A stretch of DNA of 64,000 nucleotides, from the NCBI GenBank assembly GCA_920105805.1, contig CAKKTI010000063.1:1-64000 (forward strand), in the 5' to 3' direction. A program made the position numbers and the translations under genes. The notes under the pieces were generated by a model that saw only the letters and a list, made by a program, of their open reading frames with translations, made no database searches and was not told where the DNA came from. Positions 23,716 to 34,833 of this stretch are shown in pieces; position 1 is the first letter of the stretch, and the number at the start of each line of letters is the position of its first letter. Source of the DNA: Condylostoma magnum (Eukaryota > Ciliophora > Heterotrichea > Heterotrichida > Condylostomatidae).

Positions 23716-25647
23716 ATGAATTAAAAGTACTAAAAAGGTATAGTGGAAGAAGTTGATGGAATACAGTGTAGAATTAGACTGGAGAATAGGGAAATTGGTG
23801 TAAAATTAGCCAAAATTTTAAAGGATGGAAGGGCTGCTGAAATAGGAGATATAAAGGTAGGAGATGTCGTATAAGGAAAACTCATTTTAGGCAATTTTGT
23901 AAGTCCAAAGCTAGTGAAAAAGGAAGAAAAGAGGAAAAAGTTTGTATAAGGAGATTTGCAAGTAATTGGCAAGAAGGAAATTGTATAGACATTCTAGCCA
24001 GTGTTTTAATATAAAAGAAGAGCTGGAAATGATACCTTAACTCTTTTTAGATGTGTTGGAGTGTAATGGATTGAAAGTATGTGTCGTAGAACTACTAAAA
24101 CTAGTTACATGATGGATAAATTAGCACGGTTATAAGGTAAATCGGATTACTATGAGCCTTATGAAATGATTAATTCTGAGAAAAATAGATAAATGTTTAT
24201 TTAAGTGATCACTGTTTTATATTAGATGCGACAGGAGGACAGAAGTACTGGGCAGATTATGGAAAATTACTTTAGAGATGAAGGTTTTCTTGATATTGTT
24301 ATCAATGAAGTAAGGGGCATTATTTTTAGGTATTATTAGATAAATCTTATGAATTAGTCCTTGTATGAATTTATTGTACCAGGGTAGGAGTAGTACATAA
24401 TGGGATCAATCATTAACACTGCTGATGAACCCCTAGAAATTCTTATAAGCTTCCTAGCTGATGCTTTAGAGTTAATAATTGTAATTATCAATTCTAATAA
24501 TCAGGCTTTTTATCATAAATTTAAGCCTAAGAATCCTGGGAAATTTCCTGTTATTTACTTAAACTATATTGAAGGAATCTATGAAATTTTATACACTGAG
24601 TAGTAATGTAATATTGATGAGAATTACATACAGGATAACTCATAATTACTAAAATTAAGTGAAAAATGAGTAAATGAATCGGTTAAATCAGATAGTAATT
24701 CATTATAATTTGATAAAATTTAGTATAGCTTAAAGCAGCTTTTTAATATAGTAATTCAGTACTAAAGCATATCATAGCTCCATCCTATGCATTACTAATC
24801 TATGAGGAATATTATTGACAGTTTATAATAACACTTTGTAACCAGGGATTTAATATAGCAACTAACCTAAACCATCAGTGATTTAAACCTTACTTAAAAG
24901 TTATTAGGAAACTGTGATTTTTGTCAGCAAAGCTATAAAACAGTTCATCTTCCTTGCAGACATAATCTATGTATTAATGATTTGTGCTAAATTATATAGT
25001 AAAATAACACAGTTTAATGCCCAATTTGCTTGATAGATCTTTAATAATTTATATCAGATTTCCTTACATAAAACTAAAACAACGAACAAGTTACAAAAAT
25101 ACAGTAACAAATATACTAAATTATCAATTAACCAGAACAATGCTATATTTGTTAATAAAATGTGGAACTGTTATACAACAACTAAATGCGGGTAAAACTA
25201 TGTAAAGACTGTAATAACTCCTATTAGCCAATATGCCAAAACTGTGGCCAGTAAACTAATCAAAACATCTAAATTTGCCAACATGTCATATGTAACAACT
25301 GCCAACATTGCAAAATCTGCTAAATTCTCAACAAATTACAGTGCTAGAGTTGTTTCGATTACTTCGAATAAGACAATGGAGTTAAATTCCAATGCAATCA
25401 TCCTTTCTGCAACATATGTCTTTTAAAATACGCAACAGATACTGAAGACATAAACAACTAACAACCTTACAAATGCCCAGAATGCAGTAAGATAGTCGAC
25501 CAGTCTATTTTTCTTAATTTACTTAAACAATATACAAATTAAAATGCATATGAAAACATGGGAGGAAAAAAGGAGATAGAAAATCCACCAGTAGAAGATT
25601 AGAAATGCGAGATCTACAATTCCTACAGTCAAAAGTACCCATATTGA
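23716..25647 (+). CDS. otubain-like (catalytically dead) domain fused to RING/RBR-like fingers
   Basis: About 643 residues. The N-terminal part (~110-300) aligns with otubains (peptidase C65): RRAGNDTLTLFR replaces the RKTRPDGNCFYR segment, so the catalytic Cys position is Thr, and YIEGIYEILY replaces YRPGHYDILY, so the catalytic His is Ile. It therefore looks like a ubiquitin-binding pseudo-deubiquitinase. The C-terminal part has a RING-like finger (CDFCQQSYKTVHLPCRHNLC ... CPIC, ~400-440) and a second Cys-rich series ending in FQCNHPFCNIC ... YKCPEC, resembling part of an RBR E3. Together these suggest an E3 ligase that reads ubiquitin through a dead OTU fold; ligase activity is inference. 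Possible stops are TAG near 25602 or TGA at 25645. Confidence 0.72.
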
Positions 25648-25657
25648 ACATATACAG

Positions 25658-27079
25658 ATGCCCTAGACGCACAATTCTGTGTATGAAAGTGAGCTGTACT
25701 CTTATCTCAAAATGTATAATCTGCAATAATATACCAAGAAACTGTACGAGTTTGGCTTTGGGGACGATCCCTATGCCCTCGCTCGAATGCCTTAATAAAA
25801 CTACGTAGAATTACTGCAAACTATTAAGATTCTGCCTGGACATAAATCGAGATTTGATGAATTACTGAACTTCTTCAGACAAACTCACCCGGACTCCTCA
25901 AGCCAGGCTTCTACCAGTGCAGGGAGGTAACGTTCTAGTATATATAACGGAGAGAAGAAAAAGCCGTAAACTATGCGCAATTAGAGGATTGCGTATTAGA
26001 ATGTAGAAGAGGACGATGATGATGATGAGTTAGAGAGATAGTTATAAGACGAAATTGAATAGGAGAAGATTAGACAGGAATTAGAGGAAGCCCAGAAGGA
26101 AATTGAGCTTTTGACCAAGAAAGTTGAAGAGTAGAAGAAGAGAAAGGAAAAATCACCTAAGTAAAAGCAGAAAAAGTAAGTACAGTTTGTAGAGAAACCC
26201 CCAGATTCACCTCTGAGTAAATATAAGGTGCAAATGCCTGAGGTAGGAGTATCCTTTGACTCTTCTAAGCTGAGATCTACCATAGTGCATCTTGATATAG
26301 AGGAAATGTGTAAGTGTCTTGCTAAGGCAATATAAGTCATGATAATAAAAGGTTAGTAGGTGTAGGAAGAAGGTTCACTATAGAGTTCAATTGCAAGTGT
26401 TTAGGATTTTCTAAGTCTAGCAAATGCTCATCCCCTTATATCTGCTAAATCTCAGTCTTCACATGTAAGTTCTTATGGAAGCTTAAATTACAGTGATGAT
26501 GAAGAAAGTTTGTCTATTGATTTCGAACCAATTCCAGCTTCTATGAAAATGCAATTTGACTAGGAATTTGAAGAGTTTGATAATAACAATCAGACACCAC
26601 CTGAGACTGAAATTTACAACTTTATTAAGAATTTTAGTATAAGATGCTAACTGGAGAAAGAGTGCAGCATAATATGCTTGGTATATATAGAGAGAATCCT
26701 AAGAGTAACCAATTTCACACTAAATCCGAGGAACTGGAAGAAAATGACACTGATTAGTCTGATTTTAGCAAGTAAAATATGGGACGATGAGAGTTTTGAG
26801 AATAAGCACTTTTCAGAGGCTTTTACTACTTATTCTTTATAAGAGATCAACTCAGCAGAGTGTCTCATTCTTCATATACTAAATTTTGACATAGGAGTGC
26901 CGTAGTCGGAGTACGCAAAATACTACTTTATACTCAGGACTTACTCACAGGCCGATTACAGGAGTTTCCCACTACAGCCCTTAAGCATAGAAACAGTTCG
27001 AAGACTACAAGGAACGGCGGATCGCATGGGCAACGAGTTAAAAGCAGAGTATGAAGTGCTCAGAAAAACAATGAGTTGA
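25658..27079 (+). CDS. SAM-like plus cyclin Y/PHO80-like cyclin
   Basis: About 473 residues. The N-terminus has a SAM-like helical domain (YLKMYNLQQYTKKLYEFGFG, then ILPGHKSRFDELLNFF). A charged coil and low-complexity linker follow. The C-terminal ~150 residues form a cyclin box of the cyclin Y/PHO80 type (YNFIKNFSIRCQLEKECSII; LASKIWDDESFENKHFSE; LILHILNFDIGVPQSEYAKY). Such cyclins activate CDK14/16 or Pho85-type kinases, often at membranes and cilia. The start is 10 nt after the previous gene's TGA. It ends KTMS-TGA, then TAA. A Cys-rich alternative frame over the 5' end is a shadow. Confidence 0.8.
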
Positions 27080-27170
27080 TAAATTTTCTTATAAAATCTC
27101 CATTTTCCTAAACTTCATAAGATACTCCCGCTTAACTCCCAATATATCAGCAATTTTTTTAATTTCTAAA

Positions 27171-27542
27171 CTACCCCATGACTAGTCTAAACAAATCATT
27201 TAGTACAAAGTAAGATCCACTTGGAGTGCTGCATAAAGTGAACGTCTGTACAAACTTGTGCGGTGGGTCTTAATCCATAGCTAGCATTCCTGCTACCATT
27301 ACAACAATCTGTCCCTGAGGAGGACAAGGTTAGCAATCTAGAGTGACTATTTGATGACTAATTTTCTCAAATGACAAACTTGACAGCTTTTCTAGTATAT
27401 TCTATGCCCCTTGATACTGCTCACCCTCAAAGGTAAGCATAGAGTTTTCATTATACAAAGCCCCCAAACCAGCCCTATTGGTGTCGAATGTTTAGTAGTA
27501 AAACTGCACGAACTGGGTTGCAATTTGGTTAAAATCGGCCAT
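27171..27542 (-). CDS. NTF2: nuclear transport factor 2 (NTF2)
   Basis: 123 residues, exactly the usual NTF2 length: MADFNQIATQFVQFYYQTFD, then FEGEQYQGAQNILEKLSSLSF and a C-terminal FVLNDLFRLVMG. NTF2 binds Ran-GDP and FxFG nucleoporins to return Ran to the nucleus. TAG at 27171-27173 falls where family members end, good evidence that TAG can terminate. It is convergent with the cyclin (91-nt gap) and divergent from the MORN gene (113 nt). Confidence 0.95.
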
Positions 27543-27655
27543 TATTTATTAAAATGGGAGTTGCCCAGTGCTGTAGATTTGACTAAGATGAGAATGGAAT
27601 GGACGAGAGTGATTTTGGCTATTAAAACGGCTAAAAGATAGTAAGATAGTTGTAG

Positions 27656-28510
27656 ATGTCTTCCAGAGATTAAACAGAGGAAACTAGAAACTCTATATCC
27701 GGTAATTTGGGTTATTATTAAAAACTACTATCAGTTTATGCATTAAACACACTAACCTAGTTAGACTTGTTTGATCCTGATAATAGGTAATGGATCCAGG
27801 CTATAAAACAGCCTAATTTCCTAGAAAACGGTTCATGTTTTATTGGAGATTTGACGGCTTTGAAGAGTCAGGGATATGGTGTGATGCTTTTTAACAACGG
27901 GTCATACTACGAGGGAAACTGAAAAGTACAGAAACAGCATGGTCGGGGTCGCTATATATTTCAGAACGGGGATTACTATGAAGGAGATTTTGCAGAGGGC
28001 AGAATGGAAGGAGTAGGCAAGTGCATATTTTACTCAAATGGGAACATATACGAAGGGTAGTGGTTATAAGACAGACAGCATGGAAAGGGATTTGAAGTAT
28101 GGAATGATGGGACTTCCTACTATGGAGACTATTAAAACGGTCTTAAGCATGGACTTGGGACGTTTAAATGGGTGGATGGCAGTTAATACCAGGGCGAGTT
28201 TTTTGAGAATGCTATACAGGGAAAGGGAGTCTATTACTGGTAGGACGGAAGGAGGTATCAGGGGGATTGGTTTCAAGGGAAAATGCATGGATAGGGGATT
28301 TTAGAGCAGAAGGACGGCAGACAGTACAACGGCGACTTTTAGTATGACTCCAAGCATGGATTCGGAGTTTATACATGGCCGGATGGCAGGAAATATGAAG
28401 GGTATTGATAGAAAGGGAAGTAGAACGGAGAAGGAGTTTATCACAGTAAAGGATAAGTTAAAAAGGGAATTTGGAAAGATGGGAAATTGGAGACTGAGGT
28501 AAATAATTAG
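27656..28510 (+). CDS. MORN-repeat protein
   Basis: About 284 residues with around eight MORN repeats after a 60-residue leader: YYEGNWKVQKQHGRGRYIFQ, YYEGDFAEGRMEGVGKCIFY, YEGQWLQDRQHGKGFEVW and so on (Y-x-G-x-W/F ... G-x-G). MORN arrays bind lipids or organise membrane-cytoskeleton junctions. Several repeat Trp are TGA (EGNWKV). TAG at 28508 is the likely end, 52 nt before the next start. Confidence 0.9.
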
Positions 28511-28562
28511 ATTTTCTGTAAAATTGAGTTAAATATAGTATTTTGGTTGAACATTGGACCAA

Positions 28563-29027
28563 ATGTCCTCGTTTTCAGATGAGCTGGGCCTTGCATACTC
28601 TTTGTCTAGAGTGGGAAGTATTACTCGTCTTTTGCAGGGAATAGCCAGGCTGTTATTTAGAGGGCTTATTATTCTTTGTTACTTGCCTATGATTGTCAAA
28701 TTAGCAATTCAAGATTAGGTTTAGTTGCTTTTGAATAAAACTGACTTTATTTTTTGTCTGGAAACAGGAGAATTACTTTTGGCTAGTTGGTTATAAGTAG
28801 TAGAGGGTCTTAGAATAGGGTTGTTTTAAGGAGACTGAGAACTTCTTAGAAACTAATCCACAGATTTAGATAAGCCTAGTTTATTCACATTCTTTTGAAA
28901 GTAAAGAAGATCATGAGAGTCTGCGGCTTATTGGGCCCTTAAGGGCCTAACTCTACTCCTTATTCTACTTTTACAGTAATTATTATCTCTTATATTCAAT
29001 TTTAATTTTTTTAACCTTTCTTATTAA
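28563..29027 (+). CDS. small helical membrane protein, unknown
   Basis: About 154 residues, beginning MSSFSDELGLAYSLSRVGSI. It has hydrophobic segments LLFRGLIILCYLPMIVKLAI and, at the C-terminus, LTLLLILLLQQLLSLIF. The amphipathic helices recall PEX11-type membrane proteins, but this is only an impression. TAA at 29025 is the proposed stop. Confidence 0.5.
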
Positions 29028-29065
29028 GCATTTCTTTAAAATAATAATCTTCTTTTCATTTTAAT

Positions 29066-30433
29066 ATGGATATAGTTCTAAACTCTTTAATAAAAGACCC
29101 TAGCTAAAGGAATAAGGAGGATATATAGAGGATTAAGGCTTTTACATGTAATATCAAGTTCTTCAGTGACATATAGCAAGAACAAGATGGTAATTTGCTG
29201 CATGAGCTTTGTTGCCGAGCGTTAGTATATAAAGAATTCAAACCGCAGGAATTTGTGTTTAAATACGGGGATATTGGAGATATATATTATATTATATTAT
29301 CCGGAGAAGCATAGGTGCTAATTCCCAGATTCTTAGTAAATGATGATGAAGTAAATTCAGAAGAGGAATAGAGCAGTCAGTAACAAGTTTACTTATCCAC
29401 TCTTACTACTGGAAATGGATTTGGAGACTATGCGCTGATATAAGAGACATAGAGATCTGCGTCTGTATAATGCATTACACAGTGCAAGTGTGCTTTACTA
29501 CTAAATGAGGATTATAAATGAATTTTACAGGATTTTTAAAATAAGCAACTAGAGAATAAAATCTAGTTTATTAAGTCACTTACACCTTTTTAAAATTGAA
29601 CTAAAACTGCTTTAATTAAGATTTCGTACTTTTTCAAGCCAAGAATGATTAAAAAGGGGCAAATTATTTATAAAGAAGGAGACACTGCTAATTATATATA
29701 TGCTATCCAATCCGGGCAGTTTATTTTCACCAAAAACTACAAAAAAACTTATGATAAATCTTTAAAAAACAGAAGAAACTCGATATCACCTAGAAACATT
29801 ACGCGTAGAAGCTCACTTGATATTGTAATAAAACTACCACCTGCCATTTTCGGATTTGAAGATACTTGGCAGGATAAGAACCTAAGAACCACTAATTGCT
29901 ATTGTAAAGAAGCTGGATAACTATACCAAATAAATGCAAAGGAACTGGGAAAACGTATATAAAATCCAGATTTTTGGACTAAAATTACAAATTAAAGCAG
30001 ATTAAACTAAAGGTGGAAAAATGAGAGAATATAATCATTAATGAAAGCTTAAGAAAGGAAAAATGAGAGTTTATTACAGCCTAGAAGATGAAAGGACGTA
30101 AAAATAGGCTAAAATTACGTATTACCCGAAAAAACGTTTAAGTTAAAAGTGAGAAATGTAAAATTTCCTACAATAAAAAGTCTTAATCACTCTGTAACAA
30201 GTTGAAATGAGTAATACAAAAATAATTAAGCATCTGCGTATTCGTCTCCAAGAAAACAGTCGAAAAGAGAGCAAAGAAGGCATTCATCTATGATTTTTGA
30301 CACAGAGATTAATATGGATAAAAGGAACAGAAGACTGAGCAATCGCACAAATTTATCAGTGAATTATAAAGGAATTTCTACAAAGCCTCTTAAACCAAGC
30401 TTAAGAAGCATTATTAGAGAATTAAGTGTTTAA
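29066..30433 (+). CDS. cyclic nucleotide-binding domain protein
   Basis: About 455 residues with two cNMP-binding-like beta-rolls: the first around FKPQEFVFKYGDIGDIYYII and GNGFGDYALIQETQRSASV (about residues 55-150), the second around MIKKGQIIYKEGDTANYIYA. No kinase or channel segment is present. The PBC signature G-E-x-A-L ... R-x-A is partly kept in the first (GDYALI ... RSAS). The C-terminus is basic and Ser-rich. It could be a PKA-R-like or ciliary cNMP sensor. TAA at 30431 ends it, 8 nt from the stop of the convergent carboxypeptidase. Confidence 0.78.
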
Positions 30434-30441
30434 ATATTAAT

Positions 30442-32637
30442 TTATTTTCTATTGCAGAATTTTACAATCTGATATGGACTTCCACTTTAGTATAAGGTTT
30501 TTCTAAAAATAAAATCAGTATCAAATTTCCTATATGAGTTTGGCTGGGTTGGAGGCCTATCTGACAGGGGAAAATTTGGTTTTCTTTATTTAATCCTATT
30601 CTGAGTATTGGCTTTAAGCTATATTTAGAATAACTGTGTTTTAGCATGTTCTTATACAATAAGTGCTTATTATACAGTTTAGGTTTGTTAATCCATAACA
30701 AATTTTCCCTTATAGTTCGTATAGGACTGAGTTTTACTGGCTTAATCCCTCTTTTAGCAATTTTCTCGTATAGGACGATTGTATCTTTTGCGTATTTTGA
30801 ACTAAGGAGTCTTTACTAGCTTTCTAGCGGGTTATTTGTGCTACTTTTTCCTTAATCGATTCGTCTTACTAACTACTTTACTTTCTTCCTTATAGATTTC
30901 ATCAGAAGCATCCGAATTACTTCCAATTGAGTCATTTTCCTCTGTAAAATTTGAAATTTTATCTTTTAGCTCCTTTTCAACTTACTCTTTATGGAAATTC
31001 TACAATTAACTAAATTAAGATGTATTTATTCCTGAGTAAACTAATACAGTGTGACACAACTTTCGTCCTACATCTAAGTAATCTTAGACCTAAAACACTT
31101 TATTACTGGAGCCTACCGGCCCGCAAAACGAAGACTCCAATGTGTATACACAAGGCACCTTAGTTTCTTTAAAAACAGCTATTCTCAATGTAGATTCCTT
31201 AGCCTTTTACATTTTAAAGCTGCAGTAACTATACTAAAAATTCTTGCAAAGTTTACTTAAAAAGTAAGGAAATATTCTAGTAACTTAAGGGTCTCCCTCA
31301 ACATTGCATCCATACATAAAAACACTCTTTCGTCTTGAATGACCATGCAGATCACATATCAAATCCACTTATCTTTCCTTGACAACTTCTTAAATTAACT
31401 TTTTAGCGTAAAATATAGTAGGATGACTTGTCCGTGTGGGTGTATTCCACCTTCTATTAAGATCCTAGCCTTCTAACCCACATCTGTAATTTCCTACGAC
31501 TACTCCATCAGGGTTGAGCATAGGAATTATATAGAAAACGTAGTTTTCTAGTAAACATCTGGCAATTTAGGACTTAGAGGTAATGAAGTTAATAAATCCC
31601 TGCATTACCCACGAAGCTACACTTTCCCCTGGGTGGACTCTAGCAGATACTATTATCCCTCTACGGTTATTCCAGCGGTCTCTTAGATTAGAAGGAGATG
31701 TTACCCGTAAGTACTCACACTTTAAGCCTCCCAGTGTATTGCAAAGGTGGAATCTTTCTATAAACTAGCTTCTGTAGTTGGAAGATGTTATTTTGTTTAG
31801 GTATGTGTTCAGTTCACTGTATGTATACGGAAAGCTGTAAGCAAAGTATACTGTATCCTTTTTGTGCTGAAAGGTGTATGTAAATGTTAAAGTGTATGCT
31901 TGCTTATTGCCGTTTTGGTAGTACCGGATTTCCTCACCTGATAGTTCCCAGGCTTATGACTAACTTTTAGTAGAAAATGTCGCTATTTTCATCCCTTGGT
32001 TGAATAAGGAATCTGTTTTCCGGAATTCCCGTATATTAAATTTGATTCTTTGGTCTTTTCATTGATTCTGAACTGAAAAGTAAAATCATTGTGTATGGCC
32101 CTTTGAGTTTACATCGTGGGATAATCAAAGCTCGTATTCTTAGTCACTTAGCTTTATAACTCTGTTTAAATTACCACTTTCAAATCTAGATTCGAATTTT
32201 AGTTCATCTTTTAAGTCATTTGCCTAGTTTTGGTAAGTTTTATTTATAAGGTGCTTTAAGTTAGGAATTCCGTATCTCTTTTGAGCTGAGCGTAGTCCCA
32301 TTGTGCCAATATAACAGCTTTCTTCAACCTCTCGTATAAATACAACTGAGGTTTATGTATTACTCTTTTACTAGTCATTTTCATTGATCATTTATTAATG
32401 TCTACTTAAACCTTTTTTGTGTGTGTTTTACGTTTCTTGCTTACTTTCCTATAGTAATAAACATTCTGTACTCATAAACTTTAAAGGTAATTCATCTTTG
32501 TACTGAAATCTAGGAAAAAGAGGCTAAGGAGGCGGTAATAGTCTATCAAGACGATACACCGCTTATATTTGTTCTGGGGAAGGACTAGATTCAGATTACT
32601 CAAAAATCCCTGATGTTGGACTTTGTGATTTAGGCAT
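30442..32637 (-). CDS. M14 cytosolic carboxypeptidase (CCP/AGBL, tubulin deglutamylase type)
   Basis: About 731 residues. It has the M14 zinc site [10 protein letters not shown] (H335, E338), the substrate segment [20 protein letters not shown] followed by LNRRWN, the third ligand in [11 protein letters not shown], and the catalytic Glu in [13 protein letters not shown]-specific N-terminal beta domain precedes ([24 protein letters not shown]). CCPs remove glutamates from tubulin tails in cilia, which fits the microtubule-rich neighbourhood. The C-terminal ~200 residues are basic and disordered. Stop TAA at 30442, or TAA at 30430. Confidence 0.93.
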
Positions 32638-32865
32638 TTTTATTGATTACTGATGCAAAAAAGAGTGTTTTGTGTATCGTGTGGAGATTGGTAGACTGAA
32701 TTATTCATGTAAGCAGTATATTTTTCTATACAAAACATACTAAAATATATATACAATTATCCAGTCATACAACCTGTAATACAGTCTTCCTATCACCTCT
32801 AACAATTTCCTCACATAACTTCAAAAAAATCCAGTATAAAACTATACTAAAATTTGATTTTATAA

Positions 32866-33810
32866 ATGGAAGAGTTGTAAAACAAGCCTCCTTAAACAAA
32901 ATTTCACCAACTTTAATTATAAGGATTTCAAATAAGCAAAAACCCTCTTATCCTAATTATCCTTAACTTTATCATAGGTGTCACCTTTATTATCCTCGGA
33001 TCCATAATAGTAAGTGATTCAGACAGTATTTACTACCATAGTGTAAGATACGACGATGTCTGTGTGCAAACTAACCCCCAAGAATACTGCGAGCTTAATA
33101 TAAGCCTATAAGAAAAGATGAGTTCTCCAATATTTATATACATGCAAATCGACAACATGTACTAAAACCATAGGAACTACTACGACTCTAGGAACATAAA
33201 ATAATTAATGGGACATGACGAATCTCATAATGAAATTAAAGAAATCTGCGACCCAGTCGTAGAAATGAAAGATTTAGACAGATACTACAACAGGGATAAT
33301 TTTGCACCCGATGATCTGGCTAATCCATGTGGATTAATACCGAGAAGCTGGAACAATGACACTTACCTACTGGCCCATTCCTCCGATCCTGATGTGTTGA
33401 TTCAGATTAAAAGGGATGACATATCCTGGAAAATAGATAAAGACGAGAAGTTTAAAAGGAACTCAGATGAAAAATTGCAGTGGCTTGATGTAGAGGATGA
33501 GTTTTTTATTAATTGGATGAGCACAGCTGGTCTTCCTAATTTCTTAAAGCTGTATGGAAGAATAGAGGAGGATTTGAAATCTGGGGATTATCTACTAAGA
33601 GTTAATAATAGTAACCTTTATACAGCTTATTCAGTTGATGATTTCAATGGTTAAAAGTACTTTGTTATTTCAGAAACGGGGGCATTTGGAGGTAAACAAG
33701 CTTTTATAGGAATTCTGTACTTAATTGCATCACCCTTTTTCCTATTGGGAGCTGGTATTCTACTGTTCAACTATGTGCATGAGAAAAAAAGAGGTAATTT
33801 TAATCGTTAA
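32866..33810 (+). CDS. CDC50/LEM3 family P4-ATPase subunit
   Basis: 314 residues with an N-terminal TM (LIILNFIIGVTFIILGSIIV), a large ectodomain containing the family's NPCGLIPRSWNNDTY block and NWMSTAGLPNFLKLYGRIEE, and a C-terminal TM (FIGILYLIASPFFLLGAGIL). CDC50 proteins chaperone lipid flippases from the ER. TAA at 33808 follows a short basic tail (HEKKRGNFNR). Confidence 0.93.
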
Positions 33811-33975
33811 AATGGGTAAAATTTGTGTTATTAGTCCATATTGCTACCATAACTATTTTAACTTATTAAACTCTCCTATTGAATTAATTTTCGTCATACT
33901 ATCAGTAATACTTTGGTCTTTCTGTAGTATCCAGCTTGAGAAGTTTGTGGGGGATGAGGGAACTGAGAACATCCC

Positions 33976-34206
33976 TTAATTTTTTGCTAGGTAAGAAGTA
34001 AATGGATTACTTAGGAACTCATCAGTTATCTTTATCACTTGCCCCTTGTCGACCTTCGAGGTCAGCTGCTGTGGAGCGTATTGATTTTTAGGACTGCTCA
34101 TCTGGTAGGAGTCTAGGTCATTGAGTAAGTTATTGGGGCTATAGTTATCTATAAATCTCGGCCCTTCATCTAAATCGTCGTCATGTAACGAATTTTCTTG
34201 TAACAT
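33976..34206 (-). CDS. small acidic protein, unknown
   Basis: A 76-residue ORF starting MLQENSLHDDDLDEGPRFID and rich in Asp, Asn and Ser. It begins ~26 nt after the TGA of the upstream same-strand gene and ends at TAA. No domain was recognised. Confidence 0.4.
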   Translation of the reverse strand: MLQENSLHDDDLDEGPRFIDNYSPNNLLNDLDSYQMSSPKNQYAPQQLTSKVDKGQVIKITDEFLSNPFTSYLAKN

Positions 34207-34232
34207 CTTACCAAAAGATTAGCTTTATTTAT

Positions 34233-34619
34233 TCATGTATTATTACTTATCATTTTGTATATTTTTGCGGATTTTTGATTAAACATTGAAGTAGCTTTTT
34301 TAAGCGCTTTAATTTATTTTCATTGGTGGTTTTTAGTTACTTTTTGATCTACTGTTTGAGCTGTTATGCCTAGTTTAGTGAATTCTTGATTAGGGCCTTC
34401 TTTTCTCGATATAGCTTTTGCTTCTTTCAAGTCCTTAAATTGCTTGCTGTATTTAGACTAGTCTTATATCTTTTCCAAAAACCTACTGGAGTTGCCTTAT
34501 TCCATAAACCAGTACACTCTCAAACACAAAGCTTCAGTCGTCTCTGGGGTATTATTAAATGAATTAAGAGATTTCTTGATTCTCTGCTAAATTTTAAATC
34601 ATATTTTATTATTAAACAT
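34233..34619 (-). CDS. small helical basic protein, unknown
   Basis: A 128-residue ORF beginning MFNNKIWFKIQQRIKKSLNS, all predicted helix, with two internal TGA-Trp. It ends SNNT-TGA followed by an AATAAATAAA stretch that could be a polyadenylation signal. Not recognised. It is divergent from the CDPK gene (214-nt spacer). Confidence 0.45.
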
Positions 34620-34833
34620 ATTGGTAATAACTCAATTGCACTTATGTTAGTATTTAATCTATATTTCAAGTGTATAATACACCTTAGTGGTAATTTAGTA
34701 AAACTACATAGTTAACCTTACAATATCAAATTTAATAAACCACTATTCAACATCTTCCTGAATCTTCTTAAAAATATCATATAGCAAATCATCTTTTAAT
34801 ACAACATACACTGCATAAATACACGATAAAAAA

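Noticed and set aside
25605-25808. Cys-rich frame (RCPRRTILCMKVSCTLISKC) that could continue the RING/IBR series of the pseudo-otubain protein by a 23-nt intron
   Set aside because: The overlapping frame encodes a coherent SAM-like domain continuous with the cyclin, so the Cys-rich reading is most likely a shadow.
28038-28304. Open reading frames under the standard code inside the MORN region on both strands
   Set aside because: The repeat pattern appears only in the frame with TAA/TAG as Gln and TGA as Trp; the others are shadows.
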